DNA from: Antedon bifida
Lineage: Eukaryota; Echinodermata; Crinoidea; Comatulida; Antedonidae
NCBI GenBank assembly: GCA_963402885.1
Contig: OY727100.1
Coordinates: 11,563,395-11,627,394 of the forward strand
Length of the DNA stretch: 64,000 nt
Direction: 5' to 3'
This document shows positions 41,601-51,300 of this stretch, piece after piece (positions within the stretch are counted from its first letter, which is position 1; each line of letters opens with the position of its first letter). The position numbers and the translations under genes are program-made. Under the pieces are notes generated by a model. The model ran no database searches. It was not told the origin of the DNA and saw only the letters and a program-made list of their open reading frames with translations.

Positions 41601-44445
41601 TGGATAGTTAAAATGTGTTTTATTTGTATACAGTCACAAAGATATAGGTTGAAAACGATATACATGATAGGACAGTATAACATCTGCCAATGAACAAAAC
41701 AAAAAACTAAAGAAAGGTTAGTTTAGAATCATATAAAATGCACAAAGTCATTTAGATGGATTCCTGCTGCTGTATCATCAACCAATTACCATATGGACAC
41801 CAAAACCAAAAACCTAATCAATGTTAAATTTTAAATACCTTTAATGTAGAAACCTACTTGGATATTTATTAAACCATGTTGAATTGAAAATAAGAAATTG
41901 AAAACTCTTGTCTGGATACATTTTTGGATACCAACAATTGAACAGACAATGTACTTAGATCAAACCTAAGTTAAAATCTTCTTTATACCGTTTTAAATAC
42001 TTGCTAGTTTCATTCTTCTTATCTTCTTCAAATACAGAATTAAGAGTAACAGCTCCAAGAAATGTGAAAAATTAAATCTGACACTTTCCTATTGGCAAGA
42101 TGCATCCTATACTGGCTATTCTAATTCTGACTCTAATTTCTAGAATAATTTTCTGTGGATTAAAAGTGTGGACTGCAGAAGAACTAGTTGAAAAATATCA
42201 TAATTTATTAGTAAAAGTACAAAGTGTTCACATTTTTTTTAGAACAGTTCACTTAAATGAGTTATTAAACTGTATGTTTTTACAATATCCCCATATTTTA
42301 TGGGTAATAAATGGATGAAAAGAAAGGTTATAAAAAGGTAAATAAAGTACTATCAAATATAAAGTGGCAAATGTAGATGACAAGCACTTGTGATTTACAA
42401 TGATCATACTGAATATTCTACATTCCTAGAATTATAAAAACCTAGAAAAATGACAGGAATAGGATCTTTATTCTGTATTCAAACTTACTCTATTTCATGG
42501 AACAGAAGATATTCTGTAATTAATAAATTATATTAAATAAATTAGTTATTTTTATCTATTTAGCTGCTTGACAAGACACACAGGATAAACAGTGCCAATT
42601 AAAGGGAGAGACAGCTGACTAGACACACCTCTAAAATAGCTCCTCTTTAAGTGAAACAACCTTTTTTATTTTACAAAAAAAAATAGACTATATAAGTTTG
42701 GATTAGCCATGTTTCTGTTGCCAAAAAAATTCACATTCTTGCAGAAACAGGCCCTGCGATAAATGTCATCCCTAAAGATTTAAACCAGGTAGCTACAGTA
42801 AGCTGCTGTAGATTCTGAGGTCCTGGGGCCAAATGCAAATGCTCACTGAACTCTACGCAGGTGACCTTTATTTTCAATGCTTTCTGGGATTATTAGAAGA
42901 GATTTTCTTTTTCTTTTTAGCTTTCTGCTATTTGTATACAGTGCGTCCTTGAGTAGATGTCTCCAGACAACTCCAGAATGTTTCAAATTATGCTCATTTT
43001 GAAAATATGCCTGATGATTGATGACCAAAATCTCCTTAACTTCAACTAATAACTCAAAATTGACTATACTATTAAAAGAATTTTTCTATCAAAACAATTA
43101 TGGTTACTACTGTAAGCTTGGCTTTTGATCTATTTATTTTGGATTATTAATATCAAACTCATTACATTATGGTTCAAATTAATAATTTTTCTGCATAACA
43201 CTTACACATTGAATTCAGCATTAACAATATTGCTGGGCCTGTAATGTAACACTTTTTTGTCTATTTCCATTGAGTTCCAAAAATAAATACATTTGTAGTT
43301 GTAATTTAAGGTACATACTCATTGGTAAAGATTTAATCAAAATGTACCGGTCCAAAACTATTTATCTTCAGAATAAGCATGAACAGATAATTTTTCCACG
43401 GAATAAGGTAAAACACCAGGTACCTACTTAATCAGTCAAAATAGTAGCTTACATATACTAACACACTGTATGTTCTACAATAAAAACTTTAAGTAGTTTT
43501 AATAATACAAATAGTTGGAAAAAGAAAGATAAAGCAAAGAACCCATAAACAACAAAACAAACATTTAACTAAAATAAAAATGATTATTACAACAGATTTT
43601 CAACAGACCTTTAAAAAAACCAAATTTTACACACCATTAAATACTTTTTGATAGTTAATTCAAGTATAAGACAGTACTTATTTATGTAATTACTATTGTA
43701 GTTTAAGCATAGAACATGTGCAACTACGAACCAAATGGAAATGATTGTCCCATTTGCAATTATTTATAATACACATTACATACGCACTATTACACTAAAA
43801 TTAACTATACCAATTTTCAAGATGCATAAATACAATACATTTAAAGAAATACATTTTAAAACCGTTACAACGGTAAAAATATTCAAATTTATAAACAAAG
43901 GCAAGAGTCCTAAAACTGTTTAAAACAATATAAAAAGATAAACCAATAATTATGAAAAATAAAATTCAATTCCAAGCATCAAATCAAATAAAATTAATGC
44001 AAAAAAACTTATCTGTAAATTTTAAAGTCTTATACTGTACTTAATGATAACAAATAATAATGATATATATATGACAAACATAATGATGTTAACAACTAAT
44101 ATTTTACAGAATTAACAAACAATGGATGGGGCTTACAACACAATTAGCCTATCTATATTTAAATTATGCATATCCATAATTTAAATAAAAATCATAATAA
44201 ATTTACTAACAATTCTGATATTCATATTATTAATATTATTATCATAAATAAATGACAACAAATTGAACACCCTATGATCGCAATTAGGATAAATTAGACG
44301 ATGCTTAGTTAGACTACGTTTTAGCCCCATGCTTACCTGTTGTTGCCGTGCTGGTCCCACCGTCCTCCTGGGCAAATATTACTCCATCACACGCGAGCAA
44401 CAACATGCAAATCCACCACAAACGCACGGTAGCAACTTCCATCAT
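5220..44445 (-). CDS. IGSF9: IGSF9/Turtle-like transmembrane adhesion receptor (5 Ig, 2 FN3)
   Basis: Seventeen exons read from the minus strand: 44337-44445, 29070-29390, 22017-22280, 20787-21074, 20457-20607, 18415-18548, 17241-17356, 14976-15126, 14054-14165, 13542-13720, 11355-11417, 10434-10724, 10089-10268, 8605-8647, 7232-7554, 6037-7008 and 5220-5875. The frame is kept at every junction, giving 1450 residues. Order: signal peptide, Ig1 (37-143), Ig2 (-231), Ig3 (-327), Ig4 (-422), Ig5 (-511), FN3-1 (-608), a 21-residue linker, FN3-2 (-726), membrane span (about 746-772), then a disordered tail of about 680 residues ending VSSV. Family-specific signatures are strong: YIGRIDI and RVEDAG in Ig1, CSPSNGIG in Ig3, CQPYNSLGSAG in Ig4, SIPCTASGSPPP in Ig5. 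Turtle/IGSF9 proteins act in dendrite and axon patterning and at inhibitory synapses. Whether this is the sole invertebrate IGSF9/IGSF9B co-orthologue cannot be settled from sequence inspection alone. Confidence 0.93.
7803..8019. repeat. Four tandem units of about 53-57 bp in an IGSF9-like intron
   Basis: Each unit reads CTTTTTTCACTCTC, then GTCAG, then TAGTGACTTTATT, then a CAGTGCAGAGTGA end, with small differences between copies. The first and last units are the most diverged. It lies between exons 7232-7554 and 8605-8647. The open frame across it at 7796-7990 is a by-product of the repeat. Confidence 0.85.
8407..8571. repeat. Short tandem repeat with CCAATCA cores next to a microexon
   Basis: About three units of roughly 50-60 bp each carry CAACCAATCA or TACCAATCA, then an ACAAA/ATAAAC stretch, then GTTAGTG with AGGGTTTT. 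The array ends 34 bp from the 43-nt exon at 8605-8647, on the side of that exon's donor. Confidence 0.65.
10089..10268 (-). CDS. IGSF9: Transmembrane exon of the IGSF9-like receptor
   Basis: A short acidic, Gly-rich juxtamembrane stretch (GEDDNSGG) leads into about 27 hydrophobic residues starting AVLAGIISG, followed by the stop-transfer cluster RRRRQKKR. This fixes the topology as type I, with the Ig domains outside. The acceptor chosen is CCATAG/AACTT; two other AG sites downstream in the same exon (AACTTAG and TATACAG) are possible, and only the second would also keep frame. Confidence 0.88.
10434..14165 (-). CDS. IGSF9: FN3-1, linker exon and FN3-2 of the IGSF9-like receptor
   Basis: FN3-1 is encoded by 14054-14165 (PYNVTV, VISWQPAYDGG, YTVW) and 13542-13720 (LYNLRPNTQYEFSVIASNE). 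FN3-2 is the single exon 10434-10724 (GPPVSVTV, LILKWETP, YTVEYRI, LTGLKAQTWYDFRM). Between them a 63-nt exon, 11355-11417, encodes a Thr/Pro-containing linker (DPDNIIVPTD to LPAWS). It is phase 1 at both ends, so skipping would keep frame. Vertebrate IGSF9 also has a Pro-rich linker here. Confidence 0.88.
12812..12956. mobile_element. Palindromic MITE, family A (full copy)
   Basis: A 145-bp element with perfect 23-bp terminal inverted repeats: AAGCTCTGTCTACACTATC at the left, and its reverse complement ending GACAGAGCTT at the right. The interior carries TGTGATGTGCCCATATATGG-like sequence that is also nearly palindromic. Related copies lie at 19168-19284, 23934-24453 (interrupted), 34226-34296 (half), 54174-54238 (half) and 61742-61881. 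There is no coding capacity, so this is a non-autonomous DNA transposon or foldback element. Confidence 0.85.
14976..29390 (-). CDS. IGSF9: Ig1-Ig5 exon block of the IGSF9-like receptor
   Basis: Ig1, Ig2 and Ig3 are each on a single exon (29070-29390, 22017-22280, 20787-21074). Ig4 and Ig5 are each split in two (20457-20607 with 18415-18548; 17241-17356 with 14976-15126). Each domain has the usual cysteine, tryptophan and Y-x-C core, for example W-K-R with Y-Q-C in Ig1 and W-L-K with Y-T-C in Ig2. Boundaries between domains are phase 1; the splits inside Ig4 and Ig5 are phase 2 and phase 0. Ig4's first tryptophan is in NTIWRKD, slightly shifted relative to the other domains. Confidence 0.9.
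15196..15445. mobile_element. MITE-like element, family D
   Basis: About 250 bp bounded by inverted repeats: TACCGTATATCCT at the left and AGGATATACGGTA at the right. Inside, GGTATAATCCCACC faces GGTGGGACTATACC, a second inverted pair. It sits 70 bp from the Ig5 exon (14976-15126), on its acceptor side. Confidence 0.7.
18653..19168. mobile_element. Terminal-inverted-repeat element, family B1
   Basis: About 515 bp starting TTAAAGATGTATTGTCCC and ending GAGACAATACATCTTTAA. It is closely related along its length to 56231-56760, including the shared block ACATTTCGTCTGGAAAATCG and GAGCGAAAGTAAAC. A family A element (19168-19284) follows directly, sharing or abutting the terminal TTAAG. Confidence 0.8.
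19168..19284. mobile_element. Palindromic MITE, family A (diverged copy)
   Basis: AAGCTCTGTATACAGTATC at the left and TAGTGTAAACAGAGCTT at the right, about 117 bp, with the family A interior TATGTGACAAAAAAATG. It is directly joined to the family B1 element at 18653-19168. Confidence 0.75.
19801..20154. mobile_element. Terminal-inverted-repeat element, family B2
   Basis: About 354 bp with the same ends as family B1 (TTAAAGATGTATTGTCCC and GGGGACAATACATCTTTAA) but a different interior, containing TATTTTGTAGTTTTAATAAA and CCATTGGCTGGCAGCC. A copy in the opposite orientation lies at 56811-57089. Confidence 0.78.
23934..24453. mobile_element. Family A MITE split by a second repeat
   Basis: The left half (23934 to about 24008) has CTGTCTACACTATCAGA and GTGCCCATATATGGACATG. 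The right half (about 24384-24453) has ATTATCACTACCAT and ends AGTTTGATAGTGTAGATAG. About 375 bp separate them. The insert begins with ATATATATAAACTTTATTTATTCAC and continues like the repeat at 27561-27740, which dates that insertion after the MITE. Confidence 0.7.
24009..24383. repeat. Dispersed repeat inserted in a MITE (copy 1)
   Basis: It shares AACTTTATTTATTCAC, then CACTCGTTCAATCAA-type sequence (here AACTCGTTCAATCAATATTG) and an A-rich, AGAAAAAATTGAAA-type stretch, then TTACAGCA with AATCC, with 27561-27740. The strand and the parent element are unknown. The TTTATT-rich start and A-rich end would fit a small retroposed sequence, but no clear target-site duplication was identified. Confidence 0.5.
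26586..26840. repeat. 14-bp minisatellite (TATAATACTGTGTG), about 18 units
   Basis: The unit ATAATACTGTGTGT repeats head to tail, with a few 2-bp expansions (TATATA) and GATACTG variants. It lies in the intron between Ig1 and Ig2 of the IGSF9-like gene. The two overlapping minus-strand open frames across it translate to YTQYYTHSIIHTVL-like repeats and are not genes. Confidence 0.92.
27561..27740. repeat. Dispersed repeat (copy 2 of the element inserted at 24009)
   Basis: ATATATATCAACTTTATTTATTCAC, then CACCACTCGTTCAATCAACA, then an A-rich stretch ending AAATTACAGCAAAATCC. It resembles the segment inside the split MITE at 24009-24383. It is intronic. Confidence 0.55.
28389..28741. mobile_element. 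MITE-like element, family E
   Basis: About 350 bp. The left end GGGTATGTTCAGATCCATG then GAGTTATTTACG is matched by the inverted right end CAACTCTGTAGGTCTGAAC then AGGCCC. The inside is richer in CG (GTCGTAACAG, GTAAGCGACG) than the surrounding AT-rich intron. No open reading frame. Confidence 0.7.
31251..31480. repeat. Dispersed repeat, family F (copy 1)
   Basis: Shares in order GGCTGAAAT, GGTAACC with CTTACTC, AAAGATGCACTGGG, GTGCAC, ACTATG then TCAAAGA, CCTTGAACCTGTGCC and GGTTTGCAGTGCCC with 53199-53375. It has no terminal repeats that I can see. Confidence 0.65.
34226..34296. mobile_element. Half copy of the family A MITE
   Basis: Only the right half remains: TGATATGATGTCATCGTG, then CATGGGCACATCACATC, then AGTTTGATAGTGTAAAC and AGAGCTT. 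It is intronic. Confidence 0.65.
44337..44445 (-). CDS. IGSF9: First coding exon of the IGSF9-like gene: start codon and signal peptide
   Basis: The exon opens with two consecutive ATG codons (44445-44443 and 44442-44440), preceded by CACTT; I chose the first. A basic residue and tryptophans lead into a hydrophobic core (WWICMLLLA), with likely cleavage after FAQ or nearby, then an EDGGTS stretch. It ends in phase 1 at a clean donor (CAACAG/GTAAGC). The next coding exon is 14.9 kb away. Confidence 0.85.
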
Positions 44446-46097
44446 AAGTGCCACTTAAGCACGTAAAACTTCAACCTACGCCATTTGAACAAGCTTAAAT
44501 ATTAGAACCGCGATATCTTAGGCCTAAAAACACAATATCATTCCTAAAGAGTCGCTGTAGTTATCATATTAAACTTTGGAATAACTTGACAGTTGATGAG
44601 GTGACTGACAGCAGACGATCAAACCGCAAACTCATTACCGTTCAGTGATACCGCTTAAGCCGCTATACAAATGGTCCCATTGATAAACGTCTATAAACAC
44701 TTAGCCAATCACAGTTGCCGTTAAGTAAGCGGATGGAAGCGATAATCCAATCAGATTCCTATTGAACGCTCTTTTAAAAAAGAGGACGCTATTTAAATAC
44801 AGGAAAATACTGTATACTAATACTGTACTAATACTATGTGACAACAATTAAAATGATGCATGCTATAAATTGTTATTTCATACAATTGTTATCATCAGTG
44901 TTCTATAAAGTTAGTACTGTACTATTATTCTAAGGATTTAGTTAAGCATACATTAAATATTAAGTTACTTCCCAATTATTTTAAATTTAATTTGGCCAAA
45001 GCCTTCTAAACTGCCATATGGTAAAAAAAAACTCCATCCATGGACAAATGAAAGAGACTTTTGATGCTCTATCCAACCAATACTATAAATAAATGTTTGA
45101 TTTAAAACTCAATTTATTATCTATGGGGAAACAATCATATCTTCCAACAAATTTTATCAATATAGGCAATTTTTTATTTTAAACAGTATTGTTCTTAGTG
45201 TCAACAAAGCCGCACCCTTCGAAAATTCACCCTTCTGAAGTTTGACAAATAAACACACAGCAAACAATAAAGGATTCTCAGCCTCAATTTATTTTTAAAT
45301 CTAAACATAAATTGTAAATGAAAAAAATTACAATGAAAACTCAAGCATTAAATCATAAATAATACACATTTAGAAATGATAAAACCGAGAAACATTTAAA
45401 AGTGTTATTGTAAAAATAAATAACTGTAATAATTAAATTATAGAGTTCAGATATGACTGTGCATTTATTAAAAAAAAATTAACATTTTCAAAAAGGTACA
45501 ATTGAAACATAAACAAAATAAATAAATAAATGTAAAGTATAAATTACATTTACATAATTGTGTTATTATTTATTTTTTATTATGTATCACAGCTCATTTG
45601 GAGTTTTTATGAATACACTTTTTCTTTAGAAAATCTTTTGGTGACAACTACAGGTACATAACAATCCAGTTTAGTTGATCAATAAAATTATGGCATAACT
45701 ATATAACAATATATATTTTAAAAAGTACAGTAGGTTTAAATTTAAATAAATGTTACTTCCTAAAAGAATTGTGACAAGTCGTTAAAACAAGTTACAATAT
45801 TTGGTACAAGATAAAAAAATATTGAGAATTAAAAGACTTGGGTTAAAATTAAACTTAAAACTAAAATTCCTTACTTGGAACCATTATTTTTAAAATTCCA
45901 GTCATGCATGACCAATCAGAAATTCCATGAATTCTGATGAAATTTTAAAATACCTTTATTAAATAACTTGACTAATATTAATTTAATTTTTAAATGCAAT
46001 ACCAATACTTTATTTTTTCTTAACTTACAAGTTTTGTCAAATTAGTATAATGCATAGCAAATAAAAGAATTTAATTGAAATCACACTGTTAATTAGG
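44446..46097. other. Region between the IGSF9-like 5' end and the RBM7-like 3' end
   Basis: The first few hundred bases should hold the 5' UTR and promoter of the minus-strand receptor. CCAAT-type motifs occur at about 44703-44710 and 44747-44754; no clear TATA box was identified. The remainder is very AT-rich and includes the RBM7-like 3' UTR. A minus-strand AATAAA (TTTATT at 46009-46014 on the given strand) lies 84 bp past the RBM7-like stop codon and is the likely polyadenylation signal. No other gene seen. Confidence 0.5.
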
Positions 46098-47271
46098 CTA
46101 CCTCCTATAATAATGTCCACCGCCAGATCGCGAATCCTGATATGAATTCCTAGAAGATGAATGCTTCATTCCGGACTCTGCACTTCTACGCATTTTTTTT
46201 TCAATGAGTTCTTGAGGTTCGTTTCGCATGTGATGACCGCGATTATTGCCTCCCGAATTCCTATAATGATCATCCTGACCTCTATCATGGTGTCGCGACC
46301 TACCACCATCGTAATTAGTATGACCTCTTCTAGAGTCTTCCTGTTCATTGCAACTTTGGGTTCTATGCAAGTGGGGGCTTCTTCTAAAATCATTGTTATG
46401 GTCTCGTTCCATTTCTCTTTGAAAATACTGATTATAATTGTCACACATCTGCTGCTGTCTATAGTACATTGCTCGTACAGGATCTTGGTCCTGAAATTGC
46501 TGATATTGCGGAGAAAATGACTGCTGTCCTTGATGAGTCGGATGTGGATATGAATTGGAACGCTGAAGATTCTGTGGCTGCCGTTGCTGTTCATGGATAC
46601 TGCCAGAACGAAATTGAAGGCGTAATTCTTTTCCAAAGAGTTGCGTTCCTGTCATAATATTCTTTGAGTAAGGTACAGAGACATCATGCGTAAACTCAAC
46701 AAAGGCAAATGGTTTACCAATGATACGCTTCACAGAAACTAAAGGACCAGCCTGAAAAAAAAAACATAGGTATTACCTTCTGGGGTTAGAGAATTATACC
46801 TCACGTTTTTAGTTGTATAATGAATACATATATATATACATATGATAAAGAATGAATAATATATCCATCATCATGATAATATAATAATTCATTTTAAATT
46901 TTATTTCATTACTTATTTATGCCACATTTAATTTAAAGAAATCAAATTAAATTATATTCTCGACAAGGCCTCACATTTTAAACGATCACACCAAATGGGT
47001 TTAAGCATGGAGGTATGGTTTAAAACTAGCCTACTACAGCTAGGCCCACATTCAGACACGAATTCTTCAATGTGTACGCAAACCACGGAAAGAAGCGGGC
47101 ATACATTTTTGTTCAGGTCTGGCGTAGGAAGGCCTAGCTATAGCAGCTAGCCTCCTCACCAGCAGATTAAAGTTGGGTTACCTGTAAAAATAATTCATAA
47201 AGGATATCTTCAGTAACTTCAGTATCAAGATTTCCTACATAAAGGGTTCTATCAGCCTTGTCATCGTCCAT
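46098..47271 (-). CDS. RBM7: RBM7/RBM11-like RNA-binding protein (single RRM)
   Basis: Two exons on the minus strand, 47182-47271 and 46098-46751, joined in phase 0, give 247 residues. The N-terminus MDDDKADRTLYVGNLD leads straight into the RRM. RNP2 is LYVGNL and RNP1 is KPFAFVEF; the domain closes with LQFRSGS at about residue 80. The sequence VTEDILYELF, and then SVPY after the RNP1 strand, match RBM7 well. The rest is a low-complexity tail rich in Gln, His, Arg, Ser and Gly (Q-rich near 85-120, then RS/RG/YR motifs to the end, GGHYYRR). RBM7 binds U-rich nascent RNA in the nuclear exosome targeting (NEXT) complex with ZCCHC8 and MTR4. RBM11 is the close vertebrate paralogue; an invertebrate gene would be co-orthologous to both. 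Confidence 0.9.
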
Positions 47272-48396
47272 ATTTGCTAATTTCTAAATTTAAGGGGTTT
47301 AAATCGTTAAAATAAGGCCTAATTTTAGCTTAAAAAAACAGAGCGCGGCGACGACACACGAAAAAAGATGAGAGTGAAGAATTTCCCAAAGAAAATTGTA
47401 AAGAACGAAATGTATCACATGTTCGCGTACCGATTTATGTTTGGATCGATATAGACCGCTTAGTACCATATGTTACCGCTATATAACAACCTTTGACATC
47501 AATATTAAATTTATGGCATTTGTTGCAAACAAAGTTGTTGTCGTGAAATGTAATCGATCTTTTCTAGCCTAGGCCTAATGTATAAATGAGGAAGTACGAA
47601 TGTAAATTTAAAGTAAAGGTAGTGTGTGAATTTTATATTTCATATTTATATTAAATTTACTATATGTGGCTTCAAATAATGTGTTATTCAGTGAAATATA
47701 GGCTGTTGCCAGGTACGCTATAAAACTGTTCAGTCAGTTAGTGAGTGATCGACTGGATTTTGAGCAAGAAGCGAGTGTGATGACAGAACAGTCGTCGCTT
47801 CGCGCGCTCCCTCCACTCCGTACACAAATGCCTGTGCTGGCCTGATTAGTTAGTGGTGGTGGCCTTGTGTTGTGTTGCATATCTATGGTATAGACTAAAA
47901 TTTGAATATCTACTACCTGGTCCCAGTTAGTTCTATGTCCAGCCAGGGCCTAATGTACACTACCACACACAATTTAAAATAAATTAAGTCAACAAAAATG
48001 AAAGAAACTGTTTTGTGGTAGGCCTATCCTAGCCAAACAAACATTATTATTAGTAACACAGTACTGCACATTGATCAGTCGAACTGAAATTGAATCACAT
48101 AAATAAAGTAAATAACACAAGGGCAAGGGCAGGCTGGTGGTAGAAAGAAATTTTCCAATATAGTATAGGGCCTAGCTAGGCCTAGAATAAATGATATCGA
48201 AAGTTGTATTAAACAAATTGTATTTACTAAATTAAAATCAAATATATTTTTTAACATTCTTTCATTTTATTCATTATATTTAATAATAATAATAATAATA
48301 GTAATACTGTATAATAAATATATATTTTTTGTTTGCAGATAACTTATTAATAGACCAATCATTTAGGAATGTGACCAGTGCAATCAAGTAACAATA
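47272..48396. promoter_or_regulatory. Divergent promoter region, RBM7-like and 10-Ig receptor
   Basis: The start codons of the two genes are 1.1 kb apart and point away from each other. A relatively CG-rich patch just upstream of the RBM7-like start (47340-47350, GAGCGCGGCGACGACAC) and another at 47755-47830 (GTCGTCGCTTCGCGCGCTC) stand out from AT-rich surroundings. TTCAGTCAGTTAGTGAGTG at about 47729 resembles an initiator. A good acceptor, TTTTTTGTTTGCAG, ends at 48338, so the plus-strand gene probably has a non-coding first exon near 47.7-47.9 kb spliced to 48339. The exact first exon is not resolved. Confidence 0.5.
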
Positions 48397-51300
48397 ATGG
48401 TCAGTTTTGAAAGCAGATACCACATCCAACTACTTCTCATCTGCAGCATTATTACCAATGCCCTTCCTCTGCAGTTTATCCAGGAACCAACACCACTTGT
48501 TGCCATTGAGCTTCAGCCAGTTTGGTGGCATTGTATTGCCAGAGGAAATCCTGAACCAACCATTACCTGGTTGTTCAATAACCAGCCAGTCAGAGGCAGT
48601 CTATTTGAAACTTTCCCCAATGGTACGCTGCATATTCTTAGTGTGGTTCAAGATGCTGTTGGGAATTACATGTGCCAGGCAACTTCTGGCATGGAGACTA
48701 TCACAAGTCAGAGGTCATCTCTTAGTTTAGCTCGTAAGTTTTACAAATTTACAGATGCATTGATTAATTAATTCAAATTTTTATTTATTGTCAGTCACCT
48801 TATTGTCATTTAATGGTTTTGAATTATAAAACAGATTTTTCAGATTCGTTTATTACCCAGCCATCCTCTGTGACCACAAATACAGGTCAGACATCAACAT
48901 TCCAATGCAGTATTAATAGCAACCCACCAGCGACATTGTCGTGGCAACTCAATGGTGAAGATCTTGTACAAGCGTCTGTTACCACAACAAGTGTTGGTAT
49001 GGTGACATCAAGCAGCTTGACAGTGTTGTCACCCAATCATGAAGATATGGGGTCTTACACCTGTACTGCTGAAAATATGTTGTTGCAGTTACAGCTTATC
49101 AGCGAATCTGCTACATTAACTCTCATTGGTAATTTGTTATTCATTTTGTTCGCACAGCAACGCAGGTACAACGGTGTGAATGAGGCTTAAGAATTGCATA
49201 ATATCGAACAGCAAGGAACTTTCCAATTACAAGACAGTTAAACTATATCATGCTTACAAAGTCTCATTTGAACTAGCCTTTAGGGAGTAGTTGATACATC
49301 TTCAAGAAATTATTGTACAGTTAGTTAGCAAAACGTTATGTGAAAAATAGTCTAATAGTTAATAATTCACTTTCATTTTTGTTTTACTTTAGGGCGACCA
49401 GGATTTCTCCAGCCACCTGAAGGTCAACGTGCACCGGAAGGTCAAAGTGTATCATTTTCATGTATCGCAATAGGAAGTCCAGTAGCCACTGTCCATTGGC
49501 TAAATAATAATGGACAACAAATTCAGGTAAGAAAGTAACACAAGGTACGCAGCTTAGCAGAGAAACTTCACCAAGTAGTATTGCTTAAACGTCGTTACCA
49601 CTAGGACAAGTGCAACATAATGTGACCAACCATAAGAAACAGTTCTGAACATTTCTCTGGTTCTGATTGGTCGAATTGCCTGCGTTGTGTCTACCTCCTT
49701 GTGTTGCATCCTAGGCCTAACTTTATAACAATATAATACTTCTCTTGTTTTTAGTCTTCCAGTCATTATACCATCACGTCTACCTCCCTGACAATCACCA
49801 ATATACAGCAGTCAGATGCTGGCTATTACACATGTACAGCCGTTAATAGCTGGGGTGAAAACAGTGCTTCAGCACTTCTCGTTGTTGACCCGCCACTTCA
49901 AGATGTCACCCTGACACTACGTCCAACAGATCAGTCAGCGTTGGTTGGAAACAGAGTTACTTTCAAATGTGAGGCGACGGGGAGCCCAACACCTTCTATA
50001 GTGTGGAGAAAGGTAGTATTCTTTGCACAGAAATGTTGTATCTATTGAGTTAAATATAATTACATAAATATAGTTTATTTTTTACTACTAGTTGAAATCA
50101 AGGTATTATTGCACAAGTATTTGTATTTGTATACAGTAGAACACCCCTATTAAGATATAAGAGGATGCTTTATTGTCACAAAGATGTCCCCTTCATATTG
50201 GTTCTATATTTTACTGTTTATGAAAATATTTGAAATTTAAGAAAGATTTTTCACTTCATTTTAGACAACTGGTGTCATACTTGCTGATCGAATGGAAGAA
50301 CCTAGACAGGGCTGGCTCAGGCTTCTGGACCTTGTTGAGGAAGATGAGGGTGTGTATGAGTGCACAGCGAGTAACGGGTACACAAGCCGGTCAGCACAAG
50401 CACATCTTATGATTCAAGGTATGATAGCAATCAATCAGGCATCCTTCAGCAGTAAAGAATGACTATGGACATTCATAAGCCATCATACAGAGTGACCTCT
50501 ACAAGTATACCTGAGTAAAGTATATTGAACTCCTAAGTTGTCAGGAATCTTGCCATTGCTAGTGGAACCCAGTGGAAAGGGAGACAATACAATTGGTACA
50601 AGATCTGTTTCAGAAGTTGCCTTACAAATTGAAGAATGTTCATTACTCTTTCTCACAAGACTTCACTCCGAACAAATATTTGAATTAAAAGTCAACTTTT
50701 GTACCAAAGGGTAGTGACTCTGTCTAGATTTATCTTAATAAAAGGAATTTATAACAATCAGTACACTCAGATTTGGTAGAATATAAATGCAACATGTTTT
50801 TCTATTTATTTCTTGCTTGCTTATCTTTTCAAAATAGTTGTTCCTGTAATAACAATGGAACCAGTAGATTCAATTGTTGTGGAGGGATTGTCTGTCACAC
50901 TACACTGTGAGGCCAGCGGTGAACCAACCCCACTCATCGAATGGACTACACCTGACCCTTACAGAGCCCCAATTCCAGCCCCTGGAGGTGATGGTCAAAG
51001 CTTCCAAGTTTTGACCAATGGTTCACTGGTCATTATGTCCGCTACCACAGATCAGTCAGGGACATATTCTTGTAGTGCTACAAATACAGTTGGGAGAGAT
51101 ACAACATCAGCAGTACTCACAGTTCAAAGTAAGGTCTTTTTAAATTCTATAAACATTTATATTTTCAATTTACTTTATAATTTTTGAATAGAAATTTCAT
51201 ATTGGCCATTTAATTAACAAAAATACATATAGTATGCCTTCCCTGTGTGTTATACATCTGATAAATTCAATAAAACAACATACTGTACTATGAAATATTA

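Larger units (their letters stand above)
29391..44336 (-). other. 14.9-kb first intron of the IGSF9-like gene
   Basis: No exon of another gene is evident on either strand. Recognisable contents are repeats: copies of a CCAGGTAAG-containing dispersed motif at about 29641-29702 and 30719-30780, a 230-bp repeat at 31251-31480 that is shared with 53199-53375, and a half MITE at 34226-34296. The longest open frame (117 codons, minus strand, 39287-39640) has no recognised protein signature. Its size and position leave room for regulatory elements, but I cannot point to one. Confidence 0.6.

Noticed and set aside
46161..46657. Plus-strand and alternate minus-frame open frames across the RBM7-like second exon
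   Set aside because: They are shadows of the RRM exon, which has a clear domain match and a correct splice junction.
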